Source: Styela clava (lineage: Eukaryota > Chordata > Ascidiacea > Stolidobranchia > Styelidae). Taken from it: a stretch of 64,000 nt of DNA. The DNA lies in the NCBI RefSeq assembly GCF_964204865.1, contig NC_135254.1:8623001-8687000 (forward strand), in the 5' to 3' direction. A program made the translations under genes and the position numbers. This document shows positions 11,189-22,972 of this stretch, in pieces. The notes under the pieces are model-generated. The model ran no database searches and was not told where the DNA came from. It saw only the letters and a program-made list of their open reading frames with translations. The first letter of the stretch is position 1, and the number at the start of each line of letters is the position of its first letter.

Positions 11189-13198
11189 CTGTTGAAGAAA
11201 GATATATAGTTAGATAAAACAACGTCAAATTAAGAACATTGTTCCAATGCATAAGATATAATCATAAATACACATTAAACTCCAGTGCAATTCAAGACAG
11301 CTAGTTGACTATTTTGATTGATTGATTTTGTTTAACCACAAACTGGAAACTAAATTTCAATGAGAAGCAGCTTGTCCAAAGCTTTGTTCGGAGCTGTTTT
11401 ATGAAATATTTTAACTGACAAAACTGTCAGTAGCCTATAGTACACATATTACTGTATTGAAGAGCCTGTTTGTGCTAGTGAACACACAAACTCATTGACA
11501 GCATATCGTAACTTATTCCGCAATGAATACTAAAATAAAATAACAATTTCAATAAACATGCTATCCTGTTCTTTTGTTCAATATAATTGACTCCCTGATA
11601 CCCCGATAAAATTGCAAAGAATTACGAAGCGATAAATACAGAAATATCATAAGATCTTTTCACAAAGTTGTAAGTATCTTATGAGCGTTCATTAGATAAT
11701 AGTTCAAATTTTTCTGTATACTGTAATCGAAAGCTTAACAATATACTTGATTATTTTGTTGAAAAAAAAAAATTATTTATTTTTATTTGAAACCTCAATA
11801 CCAATTCGTTAAATCATTTTAGTGACAAGGCTCACTTAAAAATCCGAAGTAAGAAGAAATCAAAAATCAAAGACTTGCAGTTCAATACACAATATTCTAG
11901 CAATCCAAAACAAAAGTCATTCACGTTATAATTGAAATATTGCTCTCTTGTGATTGAAATGTCACAAACCTTTCATCAATGAAAAAGCTTCGACAATCAG
12001 GAGAAGTCTGATTAAAAAGACTCGAAGAGGAATTCCCATTTTGAAATCTTTGAGGATTTTGTCTACTTTTCTTTGCTTAAAAGTAAATTCTTTTACGGTT
12101 TGCAATAGAGTGTCACTTAACACTGTTTGCATCACATTATATTCTATGCGAGTTACTCACAGCTCATAGCAAGTGAGGAGAATTTTTTCTCTCTCTTTTT
12201 AAAAATTGAAAGGAAAAAAAAATGCATTTGGTCACAAAACAAAAACGTGAATTTAGTGGCGCATCTCTCTTTCTACCTTTATGAAACCGCACGGTGATCG
12301 ATGCTTCAATTCATTCAATGCTTTAATTTACGGTTGGCACAATATATGGAGTATTTTGCTACCCTGCCTATTTTCACGATTTGTAACAGGTAACACATTG
12401 ATAATATATTGTTTAATTGAAGCAATGTAAAAGAAAATTAAAGTTGAGATATAAATACTGTATATTTAATTTTCTGAATTTAATCGCCTTCCCTCGTTAC
12501 AAAAAGCAGGTGTAACAATAACACCCACAAAATTTAACACAAAGCATTTTTACATTTTAATTCGGTAACACAGGGTGTTGAAGTATTAAAAACATGAATT
12601 AACATGAATAAAAATAAGCAAACCTGATTGAGATATATAAAGAACTGACTTCATGACAAATTGCAACGAGATCTCATGAACACTTTGTAAGTCCATTAAT
12701 CGGATCTTCTGGAGATTGAACTAGGCGTGAAAGGACATAACAACATATACCGGTATCCTCGTCTAAAGTCTTAACCAGGGAGGATTTCCATGAGAGAAGG
12801 CAACAGAAGAGAATGCGGCGATGCTTAGCCTTACAGTTATAGAAGCACCAGGCAAAACAGCGGGAGATTTGACGAAATCACAAGAGCAAAAGACAACGTG
12901 TTTTTTTGTCTATGTGAGCGCCTTTTAAAACATAAACTGTCAAATTAGAATTTATGCTCGATGGGGAAAAGTCTGTTTGTAGGCACGGGACACACTAAAT
13001 GGTATGATCGCGTTCTGTGGCTAGCACTAAAGTTATATTTGGCGTTTTGAAAGTTTTGTATTATATTTATGAAAAGCGTGTCATGTTAGTATAATTCACG
13101 TAGTGTCACGCGTACATTATTGAAATGAGGTAAAGACAAAAATTTCATCTCTTTCTTTCACCTTGACAGTTCTGAAACAGTTTCGCATAGCATTAGGT
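11189..13198. other. Spacer expected to hold the L1 first exon
   Basis: AT-rich. A minus-strand GTGAGT donor is visible at about 12154-12162, but its phase would create a stop with the next L1 exon, so I did not use it. No convincing signal-peptide exon was found. The open frame at 11954-12169 has no supported identity. Confidence 0.3.
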
Positions 13199-14230
13199 AT
13201 ACAGATCCTTGGTTTAAAATTCCATCCCTGCTACTGAACCCAGGATGTAAAAATGTTAGAAGTCTATATAAAATCAGAGATATATTGATTTATGCTGGTA
13301 CAACTCCACGTTCAGTGCGGACATTAAAAACATTTTATAAAACGTGAATCGAGTGTTTGTATTGGTGAAATATTACATTTTTAAGCACATATGGGACATA
13401 CAGTCATGGTGACTTCCTCTAAAATTCAAACTGCTGAGTTAATATGCACACTTTCGTTATATTGTTCACATATGATAGCGTACACGACTTATTGCATCAT
13501 TTTTCAAAACTGCGAACTTCCGAAAGATACTTATGATCACTAAACGACTTTACGGGAATTCGAAAACTGAACAAAGGTGCAAAACAATCACTGTATCGAA
13601 TAAGGACCGAACATGGCCGCGGTTGTTCACTCATTTTGGACGCTGTGAAATGAGTATCCAAACTTGATCTTTGATACAGTGTTTTCCAGACCAGTGTGGC
13701 ACGTCGTGACATACGATTCTTTTCCTTCTAATGAGTTATCGATGAAATGAGTTTCGTATTGTGTGTGAACGCTTAGAAAACAGTGCAAGTCAGAAGACCA
13801 AAAGACGAAGTATTGATGAGATTGATGCATAATGGCCATGTATGACAGTTTTGAAATTCAATACGACGGCCTTATCGCATTGGCTATATAGATCCTTGAT
13901 GTAAAATAACATCCCTGCCACTGAACCCAGGATGTAAAAATGTGAGAAGTCTATATTAACGAGATATAATAATGTATGCTTGGATATTTTCGCGTTCAGG
14001 AAGGACATACAAAACATTATATAAAACGTGAAACGAGTGTTTGTATGATTAAGATTGTACATTTTGATAGCACTGAATCTGAGAAAATCTGAATTGTTAC
14101 GCATACTTCCGTTATTTTGCTCACATATTATACGATACACGCCGCATTGTATCAATTTCAAAACTGCGAATTTTCGAAAGACATTCATTATCATTGAATG
14201 ATTTTACGAAAAATTCAAACATTGAACAAG
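13199..14230. repeat. Tandem duplication, unit about 0.69 kb
   Basis: 13199-13580 and 13886-14230 are diverged copies sharing 'actgaacccaggatgtaaaa', 'gaagtctata' and 'cgagtgtttgtat'. Minus-strand open frames here (13497-13712, 13790-14194) do not agree in frame between the two copies, so I do not call genes. Confidence 0.75.
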
Positions 14231-15229
14231 TTCATGCAAATAATAATTCAGGGCAATAATTTAATTTAGGCATACTCTGTCATATGGGCACAGTTTTCCC
14301 GACATTCGTAACTTCATAATTTTCTCGCTCATGATATATATATTGATACCTGAGACCAATATACAAACTTCAATTCAAACATAATGTGACATAAACGAGT
14401 TTTGTGTTTGGTTATTCAACCAGACAATTTCCAATCATAGATCATTGCTTTATAATCGTCCAGACACTCAGACCAATGGAGCAGTTCAATCACATAACAA
14501 CTAAGTCGTATGTACAGAGCAACTCAGCATAGGCAAATAAGTATCTAACAACATAGTTAATTATTCGTTAAACATATTAGTCGATGATTTATAAAAGATG
14601 CAACAAAAACATATTTGAGATTAAATGGTAGTGAGGAATGCGGATCCGAAGTCAGGAGTTGAAAATTTGAATTATCTGCAATCGATTGCTTTGTTGCTTG
14701 CTTCATTAGAGACAAAACGAAACATATCATAAACATGCCGATAGGCGCTCAGTATGGATCACCGCTAATCCTTCAGGCCCGCGTCATATCAGAGTTACTA
14801 ACAGAAAAAGAACTGCCATTCAATTTTGAGCGTTGTGCGCCTCGACGGTATACTTGCACAAACGATTTGCTGTAGCTAATTTTTAAAACATTGTCAATTA
14901 AAATTCCTTAGGCTTCCGCAGTTCATGGACTATCGACGTGGAAGGTTTGTTCGAAAGCGTATTTCGTTTGCGGACGGTACCGTTCTCGGAATTTTTTTAT
15001 TCGATTTGGTTGGCTAGAAAATGACGAAATATTATGAGAAAATTGAAAAAATTTTAATGATCGACGCGTTTTTTAGACGCTGTTATGGGACCGAAACATC
15101 AATTCGTACCTTTAATAAACATACTGGAGTGACTGGATATTGTATATTTTCTTCAGTTTCCTAGCCATGGAAGGCTGAGTAATTCTAACAAGAGTAAACG
15201 TAAGAATTTAGAATTAAGCAACAGAATTC
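14231..15229. other. Unassigned spacer
   Basis: No supported gene or repeat. Slightly more GC around 14700-15000, without a recognisable exon. Confidence 0.4.
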
Positions 15230-15444
15230 GGTGCTCCAGAAGTGTGTGTACCAATATGGAGGTAACTAAGTTTGTTCGTCCATTTTATATCAAGTTGTGT
15301 GAAGGGACTGAAACCCATGGTCAGGGGGTATATTCACTTGACTAACACAGACAGTCCCCGAACTCGTAACAGAACAAAAATAAGAAAAATCGAAAAGAAT
15401 TATGCCCTAGCTTTAACCTGGTACACATACTTCGGTAGTACTCC
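15230..15444. mobile_element. MITE, 'ggtgctccagaagtgtgtgt' family, uninterrupted copy
   Basis: Inverted ends: left 'ggtgctccagaagtgtgtgt', right 'acacatacttcggtagtact'. Interior 'cagtccccgaactcgtaac' is shared with elements at 2547-2730, 31131-31375 and 26160-27536. It is the uninterrupted version of the last of these, which carries a hAT element. Open frame 15272-15463 is incidental. Confidence 0.8.
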
Positions 15445-16309
15445 ATTTCACTCACAAAAATAGCGACAACCAAAACCTTTTATAAAACGCCAATAACTGT
15501 CGTATGTATAAAGCCATACTTGAGATAATCTTCATCATACATTCTCCTTTTCTGGTCATTTTGCGATACTTGGTAAATACAAACTGAATTTTACCTAAGA
15601 CTAAACGCAATAAACGTATGTTTTTTTTTGCGATTTAATGTATTTTCTGCCCAAACGTTTACATGACACACGTAAAATCTCAATTACCTGTTTACTTCAT
15701 CACTATTGGGCTATGCAAAAATCCATTTACTGTGTGTTGAAAATACACAACTATTACAGACTTCTTGGCTTGCTCAAATTTTCAAAGTTGATTTTGAGAG
15801 TTTTTTTAGAGAGTTAGCGCTTACAAAGTGACTCACATCATCAAAACTATAATTTTTATTCAAAGCATTAAATCCGCGTACCGCTTGTTGATAGCTAATT
15901 TCAGGCGAGTCTATCGCAGCATTTGCGGTATCAATTTTTTATTATTGCAAGTTATTTGATTTACTTACAACTATTATTTGGAAACATGACTGAAAACTGT
16001 CAAATAATACGCCAATACACGAAAACGAGGTTATGTTTGCAACCTTGCTTGAATATCTTTCCGAGAGACCCCACTGATTGCAATTGTTACGTCATTACGA
16101 CTTAATGCTGATTGGCTATTTTAACGGCATAGACAGAAAACATCCATGGACCATAACGTTATTTACCATAATAATAATTTTTAATAACGCGTGTTGTCAC
16201 TCATGCTGAACCTATGTCGTCAGCGTTTTTGTGACATTGTAAGAAAAAGGTCATTGTCAAAGCTTTTCACGCCTGCCAAGGGGGGCACGCCAGTTTAAGA
16301 ACCATTGCG
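15445..16309. other. Unassigned spacer
   Basis: AT-rich with no supported feature; the last 60 bases contain 'aaggggggcacgccagtttaagaaccattg', which looks like a hAT terminus fragment. Confidence 0.35.
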
Positions 16310-16600
16310 TTAGACTAATCTCTGTTGGCATCGCTGGTTACACATCTCGAGTGCAAATTTCATGTCCACATTTCCATGCAGCTAGAGGGAAATTGAGATA
16401 GCAAATCCGGGCCGTAGCCATCGCCGTGCTGGGTGTCCAGGCCCTTGTTAGAAGCTAATGTTTTAAATGAACACCGTATGTAAAATAACACGATTGAGCC
16501 ACAGCAAAAAACTCCGATTCCATCACAGAAACCAACAAATCCAACTAACTGTTCATTTCCAATAAATTGAATCGTTTTACATAATTCACCGTGATGAATA
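16310..16600 (-). repeat. SINE-like repeat next to lectin gene L2
   Basis: Minus-strand homologue of 6480-6700 and 57830-58060. Shares the 'ggcatcgctggttacacatc' segment with a degenerate box B. The minus open frame 16360-16614 is read-through of this repeat. Confidence 0.5.
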
Positions 16601-16804
16601 TATATATTGTACATGATAACAAACGACAGAATTGCGTCAAATTGTCAGTCATTAACCCCAAGAAAAACTAGATGCACTGATATAGGCAATTTACAAGATT
16701 ATCAGAGGAAATTAAAAATCATTCCCACCTATTGTGGAATTTATAAATATTTAATAATGAGGGTTGATATTGACATTTCGAGATTCGGACACCATAGCCT
16801 AGTG

Positions 16805-17118
16805 CAGCGGTTCTTCACTGGAGGCCCGGAAGGGGGGGGGGGGTCGCAGAACGGTTGGAGTGGGCACATTGCTCTGCGAAAAACTGATTTTACTTTTCAC
16901 TTTACAAGAAAACTCTGTTCTTTTTAGTTTCATTTCTTGGTAATGTTATTTCACACGGTGTTTTCACTTTGTTGGGTATGAATTATTTGAAAACAATGTA
17001 ATTTTGAATACACCCTCCAAAAAAAAACTATAAATACCACTGGAATGATGCACAAGGTTCATGAGTGCCAAAGCCTACGGAAGGGGGACACGAACCATGA
17101 AAGGTTGGGAACCACTGG
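16805..17118. mobile_element. hAT MITE, best-preserved copy, inside SINE
   Basis: 314-bp element from 'cagcggttcttcactgg' to 'aggttgggaaccactg', with octamers gcctagtg (16797-16804) and gcctagtt (17119-17126) as target duplication. Removing it rejoins the SINE text 'atagcctagttgcaacgatgg'. Related copies lie at 6949-7370, 36700-36955 and 57283-57573. Confidence 0.85.
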
Positions 17119-17359
17119 CCTAGTTGCAACGATGGATCTGATTATGTAGGCTTCACAGATAGAAACCCAAATACCTATCAGATTGTGAATTTCTGATTTG
17201 AATGAAATATCTATACCCGTGAAGTTCTTTCCATTTCATTAACGGATTTAGCACTGAAATGCATTCGATATTCGATTTTTTTTTTGTCAAAAAGACCAGT
17301 CGTTATATACATATAAGCTCGGATAACCGAGTCTAGAAAGAATTCTAATTTGATGGAAA

Positions 17360-19683
17360 TCATTCCCTCTGACACAAGACACCATCGGTAGAATACGACC
17401 GTGGAGCATTGAACATTCCTTGTTGACCACGTGACGGATTTCTTACAGAGATCGCTATTTGGGTGTTAGTTGCAGATGTGAGGGGTTTTCCGTGGTAGTG
17501 TTTAACGTATGGAGCAGCGGTGCCGTTTGACAACAGAACTCTATTCGTCTGTTAAAATACAGAAAAATCTAATTAGGAATATTGACGTGGATACGATCGA
17601 GTAGGAATGATTGAAGTATTTTCCGATATTTGGGAAACATTCAACTTTATAAAAATTGGCAAGGCGACATTTGTATAAAACTTGAGTGAAATGGTAAGAG
17701 TAAGCATATGAAAGGGGATAGTATTTTTCCTGGATAGTTAGAAGGCATCTAGTAAATAGTTCAAGTAAACATATAAAATGGGATGGTATCAGTTATTTTC
17801 CTTCCCCTCCCTCAAAGGGTTGGTCCATGGTAAGCTCTCACAATAATCAATAACAGCAAATATTGCCGCGATTTATTTACATACCGAGTGGTCGAATGTC
17901 ATAGCCAACCAGAACTCGTCGTATGATGAAGACATCACTGTTCGAATATACTTGAAGACCAAATCATAATGTTGAGACCCGATTATGTCTGCTGGTTTGG
18001 CCGACAATTTTGTACACATTGCAACAGCTTCGTTGTAGTTGATATCTCTCGCGGTGTGTAAAGAAGCTTGATAACATTTCCCGAGATGCAATAAACCGTC
18101 ACAGGGTTCTGTAAAAGAAACATAGACAGTTAGAATATAGATTGATGTCGTATTTGTAAAATAAAAAGAAAAGGCCCCAGCCTCACCAATAACTAAGTTT
18201 GGGTTATTGGAGATTGCGTTGTAATTTTCAATAATGCAGCTCTAATGCTAGATGGTGGTCTTAGTATCAATGCGAGTCATAATTATTAATTTCATGTTGT
18301 TTGGGAAATCAAGTATAACTTGAATGACTTGCAACTCGGGTCCGAGAGACTTCTATCCAGCACTAGTGCCTCATTTTGCGGACCGTGAGGAGCAACGGTT
18401 ATGACGCACTACCAATAAATTGCTTAGATTGTGTTTTATTCATAAATACGGCACATCGGACTATAAGACGCAAAGGATACTCATGCGGGTTTTGACTGCA
18501 GGCAATAAAGCACTACCTGGTCTATACATTAGGCGCGCCAGCGTATACGACGCACGATCGAATTTTCAGATGAAAAAGAATTTTAAATGCGCCCTATGGT
18601 CCGTAATAAATTCCTGCATTCGTTAACGCTGTGTATAAGTTTGTTTCTACGTATTTGTAGGTTATGCTCGCATTTCGGATTGATTAGCGTATTTTTTATC
18701 TGCGTTCACTTATTGAATTAGAGAAGCCAAACATTTATTATTTTATACTATATTGCATGTTCAATTTATTTTTTTCGTTTATATTAATCTTTGTACTTAT
18801 TTTAATAAAAATTGTTATTGCGCTTCTATGATTGGGAGTCAAGTTTACGATAAACGAACCGAAATACCTGATTCAATCTTCTCGTCCAATTCACCAAGTT
18901 TTGCCAGCATTCGTTCTTCTAATTCTTCAATTCTTGAAATCACTGACTTCTCAACTGTAGAAACAATTTTTGTTAATTAATTAAGCATTTTGCTACATTT
19001 TTGTTTTATTAACGAGAAGTTTCGCTCCGGACAGGGCCATGGACAAGCAACTACTATTGGTGAGCAATTGCGAAACTATCTAATTCCATTGTCGAATTTA
19101 AGCGGTAATTAACGTTTAAAAGTTATGTAAAACAAAAGAGTATATTTTCCAGAAATCCAGACTTACTGCTTTACATGGGAAATACGTTATCCCTTTTAAG
19201 TGTTTGAATAACAGAAGCCAATGCGACCAAATCCGCGCGACAAAAAATAATTTCCGGTCGAATAGTTGAATATAATAAATATCTAAACTTAATTTTAAAC
19301 ATTTGAATAAAAGACTACATGTAATTTATACAAAAGCAAAACAAGGACCGCGATCTAAACTTGAAAAACCTACCTAATTTCTCAAATAGTTGTTCAACGG
19401 TGGCATTGACTTTTTGATAATCGACAATTCCTGGGTCGCCTTGTTGACCTTTGACCCCAGGCATCCCTATTCCACCCATTTCTCCCTTTAAACCTCTTTT
19501 TCCAGGTGGGCCAGGAGAACGATGAGAGTGGGTTGAACCACGACTGGGAATCGAATCGTTTTCGTCTTCAGCAAACACGTCGTCCACATTCTTGCATATC
19601 ATATGCTGACTTTGTGATGTCACAAGAGTAGTAAAGAAGAAGTGACAAAGACAGACAAGAAGTAATAAACGTCTCGTTATCAT
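17360..19683 (-). CDS. Secreted collagen/coiled-coil/C-type-lectin-like protein L2
   Basis: Complete four-exon gene: 19374-19683, 18868-18954, 17885-18108, 17360-17548 (stop TGA); phases 1, 1, 0; 269 residues. Residues 1-23 form a signal peptide with a strongly hydrophobic core. A lone Cys30 could link chains. Ten Gly-X-Y triplets run from Gly58 to about residue 87, then an NAT glycosylation site at Asn93. Exon 2 (residues 104-132) is a short Glu/Lys/Leu-rich coiled coil. Exons 3 and 4 form a divergent C-type-lectin-like module: C135 and C144 (CDGLLHLGKCY), C164 (AVAMC), WLAMTFDHS, and C266 near the end. The pair of cysteines usual in the long loop and any EPN/QPD/WND calcium-sugar motif are absent, so sugar binding cannot be assumed. 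The layout parallels collectins: trimerising collagen and neck, then lectin head. An acceptor lies 18 nt before the ATG. L3 is its closest relative. Confidence 0.85.
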
Positions 19684-19712
19684 GCTTAGATTGTATAATC
19701 ACTGGAAAGAAA
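19684..19712 (-). promoter_or_regulatory. Splice acceptor 18 nt before L2 ATG
   Basis: Minus strand: attatttctttccag then an 18-nt leader (19684-19701) before the ATG. The same arrangement is kept in L3 (39635-39652) and L4 (54725-54745, 21 nt). Either a 5' UTR intron or a spliced-leader trans-splice site. Confidence 0.6.
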
Positions 19713-19734
19713 TAATATAATGAGTATCTAGATA

Positions 19735-20925
19735 TGTTATAACGAAAGGAGGTAAAAAGTCCAGGAATCGGCATTGACCAGTTTGAATTTTTATTCTGGG
19801 AATCAAGCCGATGAGACGGTTTGCTTTTGAGTCGGACATCAGTCTATCGTCCTATTTTTTTATGTTTCGGAGTTATTATAGAAATACTGCAGAAATTAAA
19901 CCTACGAAAGGTTCTGGATACAAAAAAAATCAGCTTACGAAAAGTATTTTCGTGAAAATATTGTTCCGACTAACGTAAGATTTTCTACATACGAAAGGCC
20001 GAAAACAGGAAACAAAAAACGCGTGTAGAGATATTTGTTTATTTTAGGTTAATTTAATTCAGTGCTTGAAGTCGGAGTGTCTAATTCGAATGTATTATTC
20101 GAATATCGGGACCTTCGTTTTTCGTGTTTATAGGTAAATTCAAAACCAGGTTACTATGACCCAACATTTCAGGGCTGTGCTGACCCAAATTACGTCTCTT
20201 CGAACTCTAAAAACGTCCAAAAACGTCTTCTGACCCCGAAAGCCGGTTTACCGGCTGTCCCGTATGAATTATGCAACTTTGAATTTCGCGAACCTTATAT
20301 TAAATTTAGAAAAGTTTATAATTTTTGAAAGAAAACCTCGGAGACTAATTATAATTCCTAAATAAAGATAAAATGTCGCGATTATCCAACAAAAATCGGC
20401 AAAACTGAAGAGTGAATTTTTTTATTAAAGAGTTTAAATTAAATAACAAAAACTTGAATTCGTTATCATTTTAACCTAATACAATATCGACGCATTTGTT
20501 GAGGTTAAAGATAATTTTAAAATTGAAATCTCATTGAATTTTATCGAAGCAATTTTATTGAATGTTCTTCAATTCGACACATGCCCGCTGCGCCAACTTA
20601 AAACGTAAACAAAGACGTTACTCAATTACTTCGTAACGCATCGACGTTACGTAATTACGTCGCCACGCAGCAGCTCTGAGGGGTCATATCGCTTTCCTTC
20701 GCATGTGGGTGACGTCATTAACGTAAAGTCATACAGTTAAAGTGGGTATTATTTGAACTGGTATTATGCCGATATTTTAAATCCTGCCTTTTACATTATT
20801 CATTCCAGGAGATGACGAAATGATCGAATTTTTTCGGGAAAAATTTGCATGATCCAGTGATCTGTTACAACAATTGCTCCAAAATTAATATAAACGGTCT
20901 CTTGGCTAGCACATTCTGCGACCTT
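19735..20925. other. 5' flank of L2, duplicated in L3
   Basis: Collinear with 39685-40640 upstream of L3: shared 'taacgtaagattttctacatacga', 'gaccccgaaagccggtttaccgg' and 'gcaactttgaatttcgcgaacc' segments. The promoter of L2 should lie here, but I recognise no core element. Several 'acgtaattacg'-type palindromic bits around 20600-20700 are of unknown meaning. Confidence 0.5.
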
Positions 20926-20929
20926 ATGA

Positions 20930-22553
20930 ACTTTTTGATTTTGATTCGCCCATTTAGTTGCGCTCCATAATCAGATAGCAAACCTATATATCATGACCTT
21001 TTTAGGCATTAATAACCATGTACAATCAAGATTCGTTGGAATATATAGCTCTTAACCGCAGTCGATGCTGTGATACTGGCAAAATCGGGATCCCATCGGC
21101 TTGTCCATAGGACAAATTTTTCTGTCCCATTCCCATACCATTACAATTCAATAAAAATTATTGAATTCAGGTTTAGCGTGTACTAAATAGAACTACATGT
21201 ACGAAGAGACATGCAAAACAACGAAATTTACGAACTTCGTTAACTCTATATTTATAAATATTATACATGTGTCCATTAGCCCCTTTACGAGGTATATTGT
21301 TAATGCTGAATATATTTTGCTCTTTATAACTAACAAAAAGCTATGCGCTTAAATACATGGACATGAAATCCATAATGAAATATTTTACCATCACCCCCCC
21401 CCCCCATCATAAGTTTTCGTGTATCATGGGAAGTACAAATGTGTGCCGTCCCATCCCATGGGAATCCCATTCTCATGAACAACTGGAACTGCAAAACGAC
21501 AAAATGCACGATTGCATAGGCATAACGTAAATTACGTAAAGCCTTACACAACGTCGCGTTACGTCAATGCATAATTGGACTTTTGGTCCTTACGCGAACT
21601 TGGCTTCTAATCGTTCACCGATTTTGTATCATTTTTAAAATCTTATGACATATAACAAACTAAGATGAAAAAGCCATAAAAAAATTGTCAAAATTTAATG
21701 AAACAAAACATTAGTAATGAGACTAAAAATAAGCTTACACATCTCATCAAAATTTCTCGTATAAAATAATGTCAGTTATGAATAAAAGACTAAATAAGCT
21801 TTCAAATTAAATATTTTAGATCATCCGATAAATATTGTTTTAGAAGTTACATTGATTTAATATGACGGATATTACGAATTTTCAAACCGACGAATTCATG
21901 CGACACCGTGGGAGTTCAGGGTGAGAGAGTAGCGTCGTTCTGGGAATTCAGATTTCAAAGAGTATAGTTTGCATACAAAGTTAGTTCTTAAGTATAACTA
22001 GCTATCTATCTTACGATTAATTTTGCACGACTGAAAGCGCCATGCGTGTTCACCTGTTTCACAGAAAAGCAACTGAATAACAAAATGGGAGTGAACTAGG
22101 AATGTCTATAAATTAGTTATATTCGATTGAATTCTCGATTGCAGCCATCATTCACAATATTGATATTAGATATATTCAAAATATTACTTTATATTATGAT
22201 AACATAATAGAGTTTAACAATGCTCTCGCTCATTAGTTTGATGTTGTTGCAGACAACGCGATGTCAGTTTGCAATTGCAACCGATTGTTATTGAAATATT
22301 TGGCAAGGTTTAAGGGTTAAAAGTTAAAAACGTAAAAGTTTGAAGAATGTGCAGGTGAGCGATAAATCAATATTATTTAGTCATTTTGCTGAGTTGCGCA
22401 AATATGGTAATCGCGGTGGCGCACATCCGTGCCACTGCTTCAGCAGATAATAATGGGATATCATTCAGATGACACCTGTTTCAAATTTAAATTTTATGAC
22501 AACAATTTTATGAGAGGGCAGATTACAAAAGTATAAAATGGTTTACTTTAAAA
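20930..22553. repeat. Region R, tandem copy D1
   Basis: Begins 'actttttgattttgattcgc' and matches D2 (22919-25018) nearly base for base through 22553. Contains a C11-14 tract (about 21393), 'cccatgggaatcccattctc' and 'gacaccgtgggagttcaggg'. Compared with D2 it lacks about 490 bp (24150-24640 of D2); because that segment also occurs at 41310-41830 and inverted at 46650-47150, D1 has lost it. Open frames in it are not conserved as proteins. Confidence 0.85.
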
Positions 22554-22777
22554 AGAAGCTACATGTATATTTTCACTTTTTCCTTTTCCGCAGTAGAATT
22601 TCTACGGCTTCCACGTTTCACGTTAGTGGGGAAACGGGATTTATTTTGTAGTGATCAGTGCTTTTAAAATAACTTTTTAGCCTGAAGAAATTAGAATCAC
22701 TCAACAAAAACTCTATTTGAATGAGATAACTTACAAAATTCAAAGATCAGTCGTCGCGACTGGTGTTACAGCCCTTA

Positions 22778-22972
22778 TTAACTTATCGACATTATCGTGG
22801 CGACGTCATCATGTCTTCCACATTCTCGTTGATAAAACTCGTTTGTAATTTTAATGATATCCAACAGTGATAAATTAGCCTTGATGTTTACGGGGGAACC
22901 CCTACACAAGCGGGGTCGAAACTTTTTGATTTTGATTCGCCCATTTAGTTGCGCCCCATAATCAGATAGCAA
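22778..22972 (-). other. Possible exon in region R
   Basis: A minus-strand open frame whose second half (ANLSLLDIIKITNEFYQREC, then GRHDDVATIMS) reads like protein. The same DNA near 40800-40900 carries a one-base length change that breaks the frame, so at best one copy could be functional. Family not recognised; may be non-coding. Confidence 0.2.

Noticed and set aside
12154-12180. Minus-strand GTGAGT donor as the missing first exon of L1
   Set aside because: Joining its exon to 11188 would create a stop codon at the junction and no signal peptide precedes it.
13790-14194. 134-codon minus open frame
   Set aside because: Lies in a tandem duplication; the other copy does not conserve it and no domain is recognisable.
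19568-19774. Minus open frame upstream of and overlapping L2 exon 1
   Set aside because: Different frame from the collagen/lectin product and not conserved in L3 or L4.
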